From NCBI GenBank assembly GCA_029891385.1, contig CM057235.1:8117001-8181000 (forward strand): DNA of 64,000 nt, given 5' to 3'. The DNA comes from Erythroxylum novogranatense. Lineage: Eukaryota; Streptophyta; Magnoliopsida; Malpighiales; Erythroxylaceae. Below the pieces are notes generated by a model. It ran no database searches and was not told the origin of the DNA. It saw only the letters and a program-made list of their open reading frames with translations. The translations under genes were made by a program, and so were the position numbers. Below, piece after piece: positions 46,445-58,374 of the stretch (positions within the stretch are counted from its first letter, which is position 1; the number at the start of each line of letters is the position of its first letter).

Positions 46445-47456
46445 AGGATGAAATCTGGATCTGCAGGAAACTTTCAAAATTTTCAAATCATATTTTTTGC
46501 TCCCGAAATCCAAAATTAACAAATTTGGTATCAATAGAAAGCTTAAAGAACTTTCTACAACTTCCATGTAGAACTCCACAACTAATTCAGTCTCTAATGT
46601 GGTCAAATTTCTAATCAAAGATCCTGTCCAAATGAATATACCCTAAGCCATAACTCAACTTTGAAAAAATCTATCTTTCAACTCCAAAGTCCAAACATAT
46701 CATATTTTATATCAATGCAAAGATCAGAAAGTCACCTACAACTTTCATGAAGGACAGAAAAATCAATTTGACCTCCAAGGAGGTCAATTTCCCAATCAAA
46801 CGTTCTGTCCTCTAATAATCATGCTAAAACCATAACAGAAACTTGTAAAAATCATAACTTATTATTCCTTGATCAAAAAATTCTATACTTTATGTCAGAA
46901 TAAAGATCAAATCAAACTCTTCAACTTTCATGAAGAACTTAAAGGCTAAATCAACCTCTAACTGGGTCAGTTTTCCAGTCAAAGCTTCGGCCATATAAAT
47001 GGGTCAACCTATGTCACATTCAAACTTTGATTGACCATAACTTTCACTCCCGATATCGAAAAATTGCAAAATTTACGGCGATAGAAAGCTCTTAACATAA
47101 GCTACAAGTTTTCAGAAGACCATTTTTTCAAATTTTGCCTCAAACAAAAAGTCAACTCTCAAGTCAAACTTGAGATCACTATTCATCTCCAAAAGTCAAA
47201 CTTTCTAAATTCTTCAATTTTCACACTTTTTCTTTTTAATTCTAGCTTTTCAACTTCATTTAAATTAACTCATCCACTTGAACTTTCATAAGCTATACAA
47301 ATCCCCACAAAAATCAGAATTATCATAAACTCAATAATTCTTTTCTCATGAATTTTCCCAAAGCATAAGTACTTTTATTTCACAATATATATATAAAACC
47401 ACTCATTTAATTTCACTTAATATTTCTCAATTCCACTTAAAAATCGGGGTCCAACA

Positions 47457-49075
47457 GAGGGGGAGCGTATTGTCAGACGCAGGTTGAGTGAAAGTGTTAC
47501 ACCTGAAAGGAAGAAAAACCTCAATCCACAGGAAGAATGTCTATAAAAGAAAAGAAGAATAAATCGTCAGAGGTATCAATTAAAGCTAAGACGATTTCTC
47601 AAAGAGAAGAAAACTAGGTGAAACTGTTTGAAAAACAAGTGTTGTTGAAAAAAAAAAGGGGAGACACTTTATTCTGAGAAGTTTAAACAATCAAAAAGGT
47701 CACCAAGATTATTAACCTTGCATCAAAAAGAACAAAAGAAAGGAAAAGGATTGATTCTTGGTGAAGATTCTGGCAAGATAGAGAAAGCACCACAGGCTAC
47801 TAGATCTTTAGTCTCAATTTTGCAAGAACAACTAGCAAAATCGACTAAAGAAACATAAATTAAGAGGAAGTTGGTGTTTGAAAGGAAGAAACCTCAACCA
47901 CAACCTCCTTCTAGACTGGTAGAAGAAAGTAAGAAGTTAAACACCAGTCAAAAAAAGATTACTTCAACTGGTGTTCAACAAAAATCAAAGTCAGTTGAAC
48001 ACAGATCAGTATATCATAGTCCTTCTCAACCTATCAGAAAAGAGGATTTGAAAATGAAGGTGATTGAAGAATCAGTACCTGTTAGAAGTAGAAGCTCAAT
48101 TATTATAAGAGAACCTGTGAAAACGTTAGTCAAGGTACAAGATGAACTAATACTGATCAATAATCGATCAATACATCTTCTAAATCATGAAGAAAGAAGA
48201 TTATATAGGATTCTGCGACACGAAAAGACAGAACCATATCTATTGAAGATGTCCAAGGACTGATATACTATTTATCTAGTCACAAATAGAACATTGATCA
48301 AGATTGTACCAGATATACAACCGAGAGATTCAAACATTGTACGCAATAAAGACAAAGGGAAACAGAAGATGTACCATGAAGGAAATACAGATGATCTTAC
48401 AGAAGATCAGATAAAAGCAGCTATGAGGAACATAAATGAGGTATGCAATGTAGTTCAATCAAGACGAATCTATGTTTCACATCACATTTCAAAACCATCA
48501 GGAAGTCATTGTGGATGCTTCACCACAGATGCGACTTTTCATGTAGTTGGAAGAGTGAAAAAAGGACAGTACAGAACTATCAGGGTTGAAGGTATTAGTT
48601 TTAACTTATAGACTTTTGTGCACCTAATTATGCACTTTAGACCCTTGAGTTTTATATCTTCAATTAAAGATGTCTTACACCTTCTTGGAAAACCAATTCC
48701 AAAACTACCTAGACATGATGACCTTGATCTCCCTGAAGGAAAACAATCTTTCAAATCTCCTGTTGTCAAAATCATTGAATTAGATGTCTTACCTTTAGAA
48801 ATACTTGTTGCTACAAACTTCTATCCACCAAGTACACCTCAACAAGTTCCTACTATTATTGTGGCAGAAGTTAGTCACTCACAGTAACAGATTCAGGAAG
48901 CCTTAGTTAAGGAGATTGAAGAAATTCATACTAAGGTTGATGATCTGAGTGACTCAGTGGGTGATCTACATGAGGAAGTGACCTATCTATGAGTTTCAAT
49001 TGAAGAAGACCTCAAGTTGATCCGAACTGATATGCAACGAATGTTTTCTGAAATCATGAAGCATCTTCGGTAAAG
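47457..49075 (+). pseudogene. Element F extra 3' ORF, second part
   Basis: It continues after G1 as a Lys/Glu-rich, low-complexity region with several stops and shifts. The open piece 47871-48263 (RKKPQPQPPSRLVEESKKLN…) is basic and Pro-rich. 48294-48611 and 48618-48887 follow in other frames. The last part (about 48889-49073) reads QIQEALVKEIEEIHTKVDDL, then SDSVGDLHEEVTYL and IRTDMQRMFSEIMKHLR, a heptad-like coiled coil ended by TAA. No catalytic motif was recognised. Confidence 0.6.
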
Positions 49076-49340
49076 TTTTTGATTAATAACAAATAGGGGA
49101 GAAGAGCAGAAACAGATAAAAAAAAAGAATAACAGAAGTGGAAAGAAGATAGCATATGGGGAGACCAGAGACAAGAAAAGAAGATAGTAACGACTACAAT
49201 TTTTTTTGTGATATGTGTATTTTATATATGCATGTGTATATCTTTTGTTGTCTTCTTATTCGTTATCTGAATAATATTCGTTCATTCACTTTTATCTTTC
49301 TAAAATTATGATTGTTTGTTATCATCAAAAAGGGAGAGAT

Positions 49341-49899
49341 TGTTAAGTCAACTGGACTTCATGTTTATTAATTTTGGTGACAACCAAATAATAATAATAG
49401 TAGAAATAAAGGAACTATTTTGATAAGTATGTTAAGTGTGCAGAAAAACACAAAAAACGTACAAAACACAAAAGAAGTGAAAAACATAGAAGAATTGCAA
49501 AACACAGAAGAAGTGAAAAACACAGAAGAAGTGGAAAACACAGAAGAAGTGAAAAACACAGAAGATCTGGAAAACACAAAAGAATTGAAAATTACAGAAG
49601 AAGTAAAAAACACAGAAGAAGTGAAAAACACAGAAGAAATGGAAAACACAGAAGAAGTGTAAAACACAAAAAAAGTGTAAAACACAAAAGAAATAAAAAA
49701 CACAGAAGAAGTGGAAAATACAGAAGAAGTGCAAAACATGGAAGAAGGGGAAAACACAGAAGAAGTGGAAAACACAAAAGAAGCAGAAAACACAGAAGAA
49801 GTGGAAAACACAGAAGAAGAGAAAAATACAGACGATACAAAGATGAAGACACTCTATTACGGCGGATAATTAATCAGTTGGAGTTAGTTACAGAACTCG
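49341..49899 (+). repeat. 3' LTR of element F, truncated
   Basis: It starts right after the PPT AAAAAGGGAGAGAT (49327-49340). It follows the 5' LTR through the minisatellite and GACGATACAAAGATGAAGA, and breaks at 49899 where the G2 LTR begins. The remaining 700 bp are missing. Confidence 0.85.
49455..49840. repeat. 18-bp minisatellite in F 3' LTR
   Basis: Same unit as in the 5' LTR, with a different order of unit variants, so the two arrays have rearranged independently since insertion. Confidence 0.9.
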
Positions 49900-52150
49900 T
49901 GTTGGGACCTGATCTACCCAACCGGAAAAACAAATCAAAAATGGAAGAATTGAAAAGCTAATGGAGCGAAAGCAAATCGAATAATAAAACAGATCGGAAA
50001 ATCGAATAAAAAAATGCGAAAACAAAATCGAAAGCGGAATCGAATTGCGAATCGATAACATATCAAAAACGAATCAAAATCGGAACAAACAAAGGCGGAA
50101 ACAAAAACTAAATCCGACATCTGAACACAATAGCTAAGAAAAACATCACGTTGGAAACCGGTATAAATTTTTTTCTTTTCTTAATCCTTTTTCATTCCTT
50201 TCATCTTTATTCAAATCTCATACGAATCGAACAATATAATTTCCCCTATTTGGAAATTCATCCTTAAACAAAAACTCAATTTATTTGATTCTTCTTAATC
50301 ATGCAATATCTCAATCTCATCTTTAAAACAAAACATCTATCTTATTCTTATTTTTTTTTCTGAATCAAAAATTGGGCAGCATGACGGATGCATTTTACAA
50401 ACCCAAATACTTGCAAATAGCTTTAAACACTTCTATGCACCAGCTCAATCAAAAATCAGTATCATCGGACCTCCTATCTGGAATCCAAAACATAAGCAAT
50501 CCCATTCATATACAATCACGATCATATTTTAATAACCATATACAAATCCATATGCCATAACCATGCAAAAATATATATATCTCAAATCCATACATAACTT
50601 CATCATTCATATCCATCATATACATCATACTCAATTATACACAATTTCGTACTTCTCATACATCCTGAAATAAATGCTTGGAATACATTAATGGCAATTC
50701 AAGCCATATCCAACAACAACACCAAAAATCCAACTTTACACAAAATACTTGCTATGCAAAAACGAACAAAAATGTCTTGACATTATTTCATCCGATCTCC
50801 TGCTCGAATACCTGGAGATGGGGATGAAAGGGGGGTGAGCTTGACAGCTTGTAGATAACATGTTTATAAAATGAACAATAAGCAAAAACCTTTGCAAAAC
50901 TCATTTTCTATTATAATCATTTCTCAACATAAAGAAAAATCATCAAAAGCTTCTTTATCCAAACTTTTCAACTTTTCAAAACAATCATAAACTATTTCCA
51001 AAATTTTATGATTGAAAACATCACTTTCTCATTTCTCAAATTTCTCAAATTTTTCTCAAGTCATGAGCAAAATTCAAAACATGAATGCAATCACACTTAG
51101 AAACAAAAAAAAAAGCATATAGCACATCGAAATGGTTTGGGTCGGTTCAAAACGGAACGTACTGCACATTCCCGCATAGCGGTCCTGTGCAGCCGTGAAC
51201 GGAATGTACTACACTTTCTCGCATAGCGGTCCAATGTAACCGTGAACTTATGGGAGTCCAAAATCAGAGCTCCAGTACCACTAGTGGGCAGGTGGGTGAA
51301 GCCTTAAAAAAAAACGTGCGCTGACTCGACTTAAGGGACCTAACCAAACCCACATAACACATTTTCATGTTTGGAAAAATTCGGATTGCCCGAAGGCACA
51401 TTTCGAAATCTTGTTATTCATACCATGTCAATCCCAACAAATTGTCAATCATAATTTCCACAAATTTCCAAATGCACATAACAATCAAAATCACATAACC
51501 ATTTTTCAATCAATCAATCACAAAGAATGCAACAAATTTTCAATTTATCAAAATTATAAATCAAATAAATTCCCATTCATTCAAACAAATGTAATCATCA
51601 ATTTCTCCAATTATTCCTAATATTTGAATAATAATGAATTCCATAATTATTGCAATTTCTTAAAATCATTCCAAAAACATTGAATTTAATCATTCGAAAA
51701 TCAAAAGTTTCAAACATTAACATAAACAATAATTTGAAAGCATTTGCTTCTTGATTTTTCAAAATCACTTAATTAGCTTATAATTCAAAATATAAACACA
51801 TTACCCACCTCAATTCCATGCTTGAAATATGCCCCAAGCTTCAATTTCTCCAAAGCCTTTCCTTAATTTCCCTAATTCAAGACATAAATCCTAATTAATT
51901 AATCATCCAAAATCAAACCAACTAAACTATGAATCTCCAAAATTGAGCTTAAAATTCACAAACCCATAACATTTCCAAGCTATCTAACCCAAAAACTCAT
52001 TAAAATTTCAAAGCTCAAAAATTTCTCTCACCTTATTTCTTCTCCAATTTCAGATTTTCTTGGTTTGGAAGGAAGCTCTTGTCTTCTTCCATCTTTTTCC
52101 CCTTGAATCCACACAAAAATCATGCTTGAAGACCTAAAAATTTGAAAACT
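49900..52150 (-). repeat. G2: truncated minus-strand gypsy LTR
   Basis: It starts TGTTGGGACC like G1 and shares its order of blocks: TCTCCTGCT(C/T)GAA..CCT(A/G)GAGATG, GGGGTGAGCT (about 50836), ACATTACCCACCTC (about 51799) and TTGGAAGGAAGCTCT (about 52065). It is only distantly similar otherwise, so it belongs to a sister family. It ends abruptly near 52150, short of a TATA region, where plus-strand integrase sequence begins. Confidence 0.75.
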
Positions 52151-52151
52151 A

Positions 52152-53318
52152 AAGCAAGTTAAAGCTATTGTTCGTTCTAGAATGGAAATGGCAAAGAGTG
52201 ACCATGAATTTTCTGATGGGTTTGCCCAAAACCAATAGGAAGCATGATATTATATGGGTCATTGTAGATCGGTTGACGAAGTCAACCCATTTTCTAGCAA
52301 TCAAACAGACTGATTCTCTGCGTGTTTTGGCAAAAAAAGTATATTGATGAGATAGTGAGATTGTATAGAGTTCCAGATTCTATAGTTTCTGATAGGGATC
52401 CTTGATTTACTTTGAGATTTTGGGGAAGTTTACAAGAGGCTTTAGGAACCAAGTTGAAGATTAGCACAACTTTTCATCCCCAGACGGACGATCAATTTGA
52501 GAGGACCATTCGAACCCTTGAGGGAATGCTTAGGGCATATGTGATGGATTTCAAAGGAGCTTGGGACAAACATTTGCCATTGGTCGAATTTGCTTTATAA
52601 TAATTCGTACCACTCAAGCATTCAGATGGCTCCTTATGAAGCATTGTATAGAAGGAGATGTAAAACTCTGATATGTTGGGATGAAGAAGGAGAAAGGAAG
52701 CTAATAGGACCAGAGTTACTCCAGATGACAGTAGACAAGGTCAAGTTAGTTAAGCAAAGGCTTAAAGCGGCTCAGGATAGAATGAAAAGTTATACTAATG
52801 CACATCAGAAGGAGATGGAGTATGAAGTCGATGAGAAAGTATTTCTTAAAACGTCTCCTTGGAAAGGAGTCATCAGGTTTGGCAAAAAGGGCAAGTTAAG
52901 TCCGAGATATATGGCTCCCTATGAAATTCTTGAGAGGGTTGGATCGCTTGCCTACAGGTTGGCACTTCCAAAAGAATTGTCACAGATACATGATGTCTTT
53001 CATGTATCCATGCTGAGGAGGTATAGGTCGGATCCCTCACACATCATTCAAACTATTGAGGTTTAGTTGAGAGATGATCTGAGTTATGAGGAGATTCCAG
53101 TGGATATTTTAGACACCAAGGAGAAGGTCCTTAAGAATAAGACAGTTCAGTCGGTCAAGGTTTTGTGGAGAAACCATTCTGTGGAAGAGATGATATGGGA
53201 GCCTTTGGAAACCATGAAGGAAAAGTATCCACAACTCTTCAGTGACTTAGGTATAAATTTTGAGGATGAAATTCTTTTAAGAGGGGAAGAATTATTGGCC
53301 CCTAAATTTTTTTCTTGA
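52152..53318 (+). pseudogene. Element H: gypsy integrase core and chromodomain-like tail
   Basis: The frame begins near KQVKA and, after one shift, EWKWQRVTMNFLMGLPKTNR, then WVIVDRLTKSTHFLAI. Next come SDRDP-stop, TTFHPQTDDQFERTIRTLEG (catalytic Glu of DDE in DQFERT), [40 protein letters not shown] and HDVFHVSMLRRY. The chromodomain-like tail (53067-53318) reads PVDILDTKEKVLKNKTVQSV, KVLWRNHSVEEMIWEPLE and KYPQLF. Three breaks are visible. This is a Tekay/Del group member better preserved than C but truncated on the left; gag, PR and RT are missing. Confidence 0.9.
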
Positions 53319-55049
53319 TAAATGAGCATGATTTGGTTAATTTTGGGATCTTGCTAGATTAGTGTACGTTGGAATTAAGTAGCCTGCTTATGTTAATAAG
53401 ATAATGTTAAGTGAATTGGATTAAAGTTAAAGTGATAAGTTGCATAAAGGGTATTTTAGGGAGATCCCTTAAGTGGGAAGGCTTTAAGGTTTTTAAAGAG
53501 GGCCAAAATCGGAAAAGGAATCTATTGGCTTGCATTTTTAAAAGCTAAAAACGTGGTGAGGAAGAACAGAATAGAGAAAGCACAAAAGTAAGAAAGAAGG
53601 TAGAGAGAGTCTTGTGGGTTTAGAGGGAGAAAAGAGTTTTGAGCTAGGTCTTGATTTTTCTCAACCTTCAAAGAGGATTTTGAGAGTGATTAAGAAGGGG
53701 AAAATATAAGGAAAGATAAGAGCCTTTTTTTTAGCCAAGCATTTCTTCATTTGAAAAAGATTTGAGGTAAGAGCATTTTAAGGCTTCAGATTTTTAGAAG
53801 GGGTTTTAGTTTGAAGAGCTTAGAAAATGCATGGGTTAAGAGCTCTAGGATCAATTTATACTTTAGCTTCTTTGGTTTCTCATCTAAAAATATCTATTGA
53901 CTTGGGGATTTTATTTATGTTAAAAAGGGAATCAAGAAGGACATGAAGAGAAAGAGGAGTCACTTGAGCAAATTATCAACAAGAAATTCAAGGTGGGTTA
54001 CATTTTTATAGTTGACTGATAAGCCATAAATATCTTCTTTCAAGAAAAGTGAAATAAATGTTTTCAAATACTTCCAAATGTGCATTAAATGTTCTTTAAA
54101 TGCCTTGAGAAAGTGTTCCATATTCTGTGCATAAACTTTGTAAATGAAAAATGAAATGATTTTGAAAAGATATCAAGCCATGAAAAAGCAAGTTTTTGAT
54201 CTAGTGTCATTTTGGGCAACATGTTTACAAGTAATGAAATTACATGTTATGTGGGTTCGTGGTGATCCCCTAAGTATGTCAAGTGCACTTGTCTAAAGGA
54301 TTCTCCTGCCTGCCTGCTAGTGGCATGGAACTCCTTCATGGATTCCCATAAGTTCACGGCTACATAAGACCATTATGCGAAAATGCACAGTACGTTCTAT
54401 TTTGGATCCACCCAAACGAATTTGATGTGTTTCTGTGTTCATGATGTGTTGACAAAAGTGATGTGTTCATATTATGCCTTAATGTGAGTTATTGAAATGA
54501 AAATAATTATTTCAATGGATTTTGCTTATTACCGATTATAAGATTGTTACCCACGGGCTTTAAGCTCACCCCCCCAATCTCCTCCCACACATTCAGGTGA
54601 TGAGCAACATATTGAGTAGGATAAAAGGGCAAGACAACACTCCTAGTTTTGATTATTTTGTATTTTGAAACAGTTTGTAAAACAGGGCTTTAGTTGCATT
54701 TTGAGCAAATCATGTATCTTTTGCATTTTGGGATGTCAATGTAATAATGTATTTGCGGCTTGAAATGCCCACTAAAGCTTTGTAAAACTTTCTATCTTTT
54801 GATGTAAATGGAATATGTTTGCATATTTACTAATGACTCTCCCAAGTTTATACGTTGAAAATTTTCAAGCTTCATAAAGGAAACTTTGCTTTATGACTTC
54901 AAGAAAAATCTAAGTTAACCTAAGCTGATTTCGGCAAAGGTGTCTTATAGTAGGTCGTAAATCTTTCTGTCATCTTTCCAACGGTAGTTAGCACGAAAAT
55001 TTTGGACGCCTAAACTGAAAGTCAGGGTCCTTTTAAGGGAAGATGTACA
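53293..55049 (+). repeat. 3' LTR of element H (right end uncertain)
   Basis: It follows the PPT GAGGGGAAGAAT (53281-53292) and opens TATTGGCCCC, with TA where TG is expected. It contains the conserved block AAGCTCACCCCCCCAATCTCC (about 54565) and a CGAATTTGATGTG region shared with the related LTRs. The family-type CCAACA end is not found. A possible end is GATGTACA at 55049, after which repeat-rich DNA begins. Confidence 0.6.
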
Positions 55050-55198
55050 AGAGAGGAGATGCATCTTCTTTCTTTTTGCTTCTTCTGTGATGACGTCATC
55101 TCCTTCTGGGTTTTCTTTATGATGATGCCATCTCCTTCTATATTTTGTATCGTCTGTGTTTTGGTTATCGTATATATTTTGTTTCTTCTGTGATGACG
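55050..55198. repeat. Left part of a TTCTTCTGTG(ATGACGTCATC) repeat tract, split by solo LTR I
   Basis: Imperfect repeats of CTTCTGTGATGACGTCATCT and TTTTGTATCGTCTGTGTTTTGG occur here, continued at 59339. The complement resembles the minisatellite in the F LTR (ACACAGAAGAAG), so this may be part of a minus-strand Sirevirus LTR. Confidence 0.6.
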
Positions 55199-55539
55199 TA
55201 TTGGACCCCGAATCTTTTTGGTAAGCTAGGATTATTAAATAAGGATTTTTGAATGATTATTCATGAGTAAAGAAGTTAAGAATTCTTGAAATTTAAATGA
55301 AATGGAAGATATGGTTTAAATACGAGATGGATTAATGTGGAATTAATTGACATGCAAATATGCTTAAGGTAAGGTGTCATGAAATTAGGTAGCATGATTT
55401 AATGGGAGTTAATTATTGTATTTTGTGGACTTAATTAGCATGTTAAGGAAATTTGATTAACATGTTGATTAGACTAAGACTATATGACATGGATTAAATG
55501 CATTAAGGTGTTATGAAGGTTGTAAATGTATTAAGGGTT

Positions 55540-56162
55540 AAATGGGCCTTGGACTCAAGTTGGGCTTAAGTGGTGATATAAAAAGAAGAGGATTAAAAGA
55601 GAGTAATGAGTTAGGTGGCATGAATTAATACAATTAAATGTGTTAGTTGAATTTAAGAGTTTAGAGTTAATTGGGCCTAAGAGAATAATGGGCCTAAATC
55701 AAATGAAAAGAAGAAGAAATGGTTTGGACTTAAGTGATGTAGTAGGATGAGAAGAAAGAAGTGAATGGGCTTTGGGCTTATGGGCTTAAGTGAGTAGGAA
55801 GTAGTATAAAAGGAAGAAAGGAAGCCCAAGGTTAGGGTCCATTTGAGTTACAATTTAAGGATGATATTAGCTTAGGTTTTATTTAGTTTAAGGCATTAGA
55901 ATGAAAGAAGCCTTTGGGCTAGAGCCCATTTGGGTAGAAAGTAAGTGAGTTAGATAGTTAAATAAAAGGAGAAAAGAATAAGAGTTTAAATGAGACATTT
56001 GGGCTTGAGTCCATGAAGTGGAAATTAAAAGGAAAAGAATGGAAACAAAATGAAGAAGGAAGGAATTGGGCTTAAATGAAGAAGTGGGCTTGAGTAGTTT
56101 AATGAGGTAGGAAAAGAAGAAAAGAGAAGAAAGGAGTAGGCAAATGGGCCTTTGGGCTTAAG
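55540..56162. promoter_or_regulatory. Array of TGGGCY (site II-like) motifs in LTR I
   Basis: About 13 copies of TGGGCC/TGGGCT, most within TGGGCTTAAG- or TGGGCCTAA-like words, lie in roughly 620 bp before and around the two TATA boxes. TGGGCY is the known plant site II element bound by TCP factors in growth-related promoters; its function here is inferred. Confidence 0.5.
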
Positions 56163-56178
56163 TAAGATTGTAAAGGAG

Positions 56179-56187
56179 TATAAAAGG
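56179..56187 (+). promoter_or_regulatory. TATA box of LTR I (second of two)
   Basis: TATAAAAGG, within GGAGTATAAAAGGAGGG; an equal box in GTAGTATAAAAGGAAG lies at 55805-55813. The two share surrounding words (GGGCTTAAGT upstream), which suggests an internal duplication of the core promoter. Confidence 0.65.
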
Positions 56188-58374
56188 AGGGAAATAAGTG
56201 AGTTAGGGAGGAAAGAAGGGAGGAGCACGAAATTAAAGAGGGAGAAAGAGAGAGTTTCGTGAATGGAAAGAAGGAGAAAAGAAGAGTTCTTGGCTAGGGT
56301 TTGATTTTCCAAGAGATTTAAGAAGATTTTGAAGAAGGTTCAAGAGATTAAAAGGTGTAGGTAAGCCAAGGAACCTCTTATTTGAGCAAGGATTTGAGGT
56401 AAGTGATGAGTATAAGTTTAAGTTTTTGGATGGGTTATGGTTGAGAAAGCCTAGAAAATGAATGGGTATTGTGATTCCAAGATAAATTTCATGATTTGTG
56501 TTCTTAGGATTGTTGCATTTTGGATGTCTTTTGATTTGAGAATTTTGTTGATTTTGAGGAAAATGGTGAGAGGAAAGAGGAATGGAAAGCAAGAGGAGGA
56601 ACTCCATTAGCAAGGAATCATAAGGTAGGTTTTATGTTTATAGTTAAATAATGGGCCATTGACAAAATTTTCAAAGAAATTAAGAATATAAAAATGTTTT
56701 CAAATTCATTGTTTTGAATGCCTTAAGAAATTGCTATCATTGATGTATATGTTATGTGAATTGGATGATTGATGATTTGTGATATGTGAATGTGGATGTT
56801 ATGTGATTTTGCTTGAGGAATGATGATGCATTGCATATGGAATGATTTATGATCATGAAATGATTTATGAAAATTTGCATGATTTATGCAAAACAAGATT
56901 TCCAAGATTTTTGCCTTTAGGCAATCAAGTTTCAAGACATGATTATATGTTATGTGGGTTAGGTTAAGTCCACCCAAGAAACGTCTAGTGCACGATGACC
57001 ATGAAAAGCCTTCGCCCGGCTGCCCGACTGTGGCATAGGATGATCCAATATTTGGACTCCTCAAGATTTGCCCATATAAGCTCATTAAATGAGATTATAT
57101 GGTTGCCAAGAATTTTGGACTTGCCAAACCATTATGATGTGTTAGGTGATATGTGTTATATGATGTGAATTGTGACAAGTTGAATTGCATTCATGATTTC
57201 ATGACAGTTTGAAAAATGCATGAATTGAAAAATGAATGATTTGTGATTTCAAGAAAAGGACAAGAGCTCTTAGTTTATGATTTGATGAAAGTTTGAACAA
57301 TGAATGATTTGTGATTTCAAGAAAATGACAAGAGCTCTTAGTTTATGATTTGATGAGCTTTTGAAAAATGAATGATTTGTGATTTCAAGAAAATGACAAA
57401 AGTTTTGAAGAAAACAATGTTTTATGATCCAAAGGAAATTTATATGGAAATGGACTTCTAAAACTGTTTTGTTCATTATTGATTATAAGCATAGAACCTT
57501 CTGGGCTCCCCAAGCTCACCTCCCTATTTTCCCAATTTCCAGGTTTTTAGCAAGAAATCAAGTGGAAGTGGATCAAGACAGATTGTGCTTGTTTTATTGT
57601 GTATTCGAAGTTTGGTTATGTAAATGCATAATTGTAATTCATATGAGGAATGGAATAAGGTAAATGAGATATTGTTATTGGTTTTGGAATTTGGCTAGGA
57701 AATGCCAATGAAATTGTAAAACTCTTATGTATGATGATTAATGCAATATGGACTTGAGTATGGTTGTGGATGTACAATTGTATCATTGTACTTGGCTATG
57801 ATTAGATGATTAAGAGTGCGGTTGTTGCCTTGATTTGAGTTTGAAGTTACTCTTGGGATTAAGTTATGTTATATGAGGTTGCATGTTGAGTTTTATGCAG
57901 GTGGAAGTATTAGAATTGAAAATTGGTTAGTTGCATTTTCAAGGGTAGTGATGTCAAATTTTCCTAAAATTTGATAGAACTTCGCTTCAATTTTAGACCC
58001 CATTAGAGATTGATTTAGATCGGGAAGTCTTCGTGAAGATTGTAGTAGAAGTTCATATCTTTCTAAGGGTATATCATTTGTCTCATTTGGACTTAGGGTT
58101 AAAAAGTTATGAGGTGAAGAATACATTCAGTTACTGTTCATGGACTGTTACATTGGTCTTTAATGAGTAGTGTCCTTTGAGTGGCTTTTTGCCTTAATTA
58201 ATGATGGAATTAGCATTTGCATCCTTCATGAGATTTGTAGTTCGTTTTGTTATCTTTCCATGGAGGTATAGTATGCATATATTGGAGTTAGGATTAAAAA
58301 GTTATGAGAGTTGAAAAATGATAGTTACAAGTGGTCTTGAGGAAGAGAGGTTTGGAGTTTTGGAAAAATGGCGT

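Larger units (their letters stand above)
43063..47456 (-). repeat. G1: 4.4-kb solo LTR of a gypsy element in F
   Basis: Plus-strand ends are TGTTGGGACC...GGTCCAACA, flanked by a perfect GAGGG duplication (43058-43062 and 47457-47461). It has no PBS, PPT or coding capacity inside. Orientation is minus: reading that way, TATA (about 45811), then a leader, then the conserved block AAGCTCACCCC-like (about 44190) appear in the order seen in LTRs H and I. A solo LTR forms when the two LTRs of a full element recombine. Confidence 0.88.
38052..49899 (+). mobile_element. Element F: Sirevirus-like copia with deleted pol and an extra 3' ORF
   Basis: A 5' LTR at 38052 and a truncated 3' LTR at 49341 share the opening TGTT(C/A)AGTCAA(G/C)TGGA, the minisatellite and the segment after it. 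The interior holds gag, the protease start, RNase H, an extra ORF and a PPT (AAAAAGGGAGAGAT). Integrase and most of RT are deleted. G1 is inserted in the extra ORF, and the 3' LTR is cut at 49899 by G2. The left target site would be GGATC; the right end is not recovered. Confidence 0.88.

Noticed and set aside
43063..47456. G1 as a full retrotransposon
   Set aside because: No internal PBS, PPT, repeated ends or coding region; one LTR architecture from end to end.
49368..49852. Long open frames in the second minisatellite
   Set aside because: Same artefact in the 3' LTR of F.
56025..56613. Minus-strand frames rich in Leu, Ser and Pro
   Set aside because: Inside the purine-rich leader of solo LTR I; low-complexity composition and no motif.
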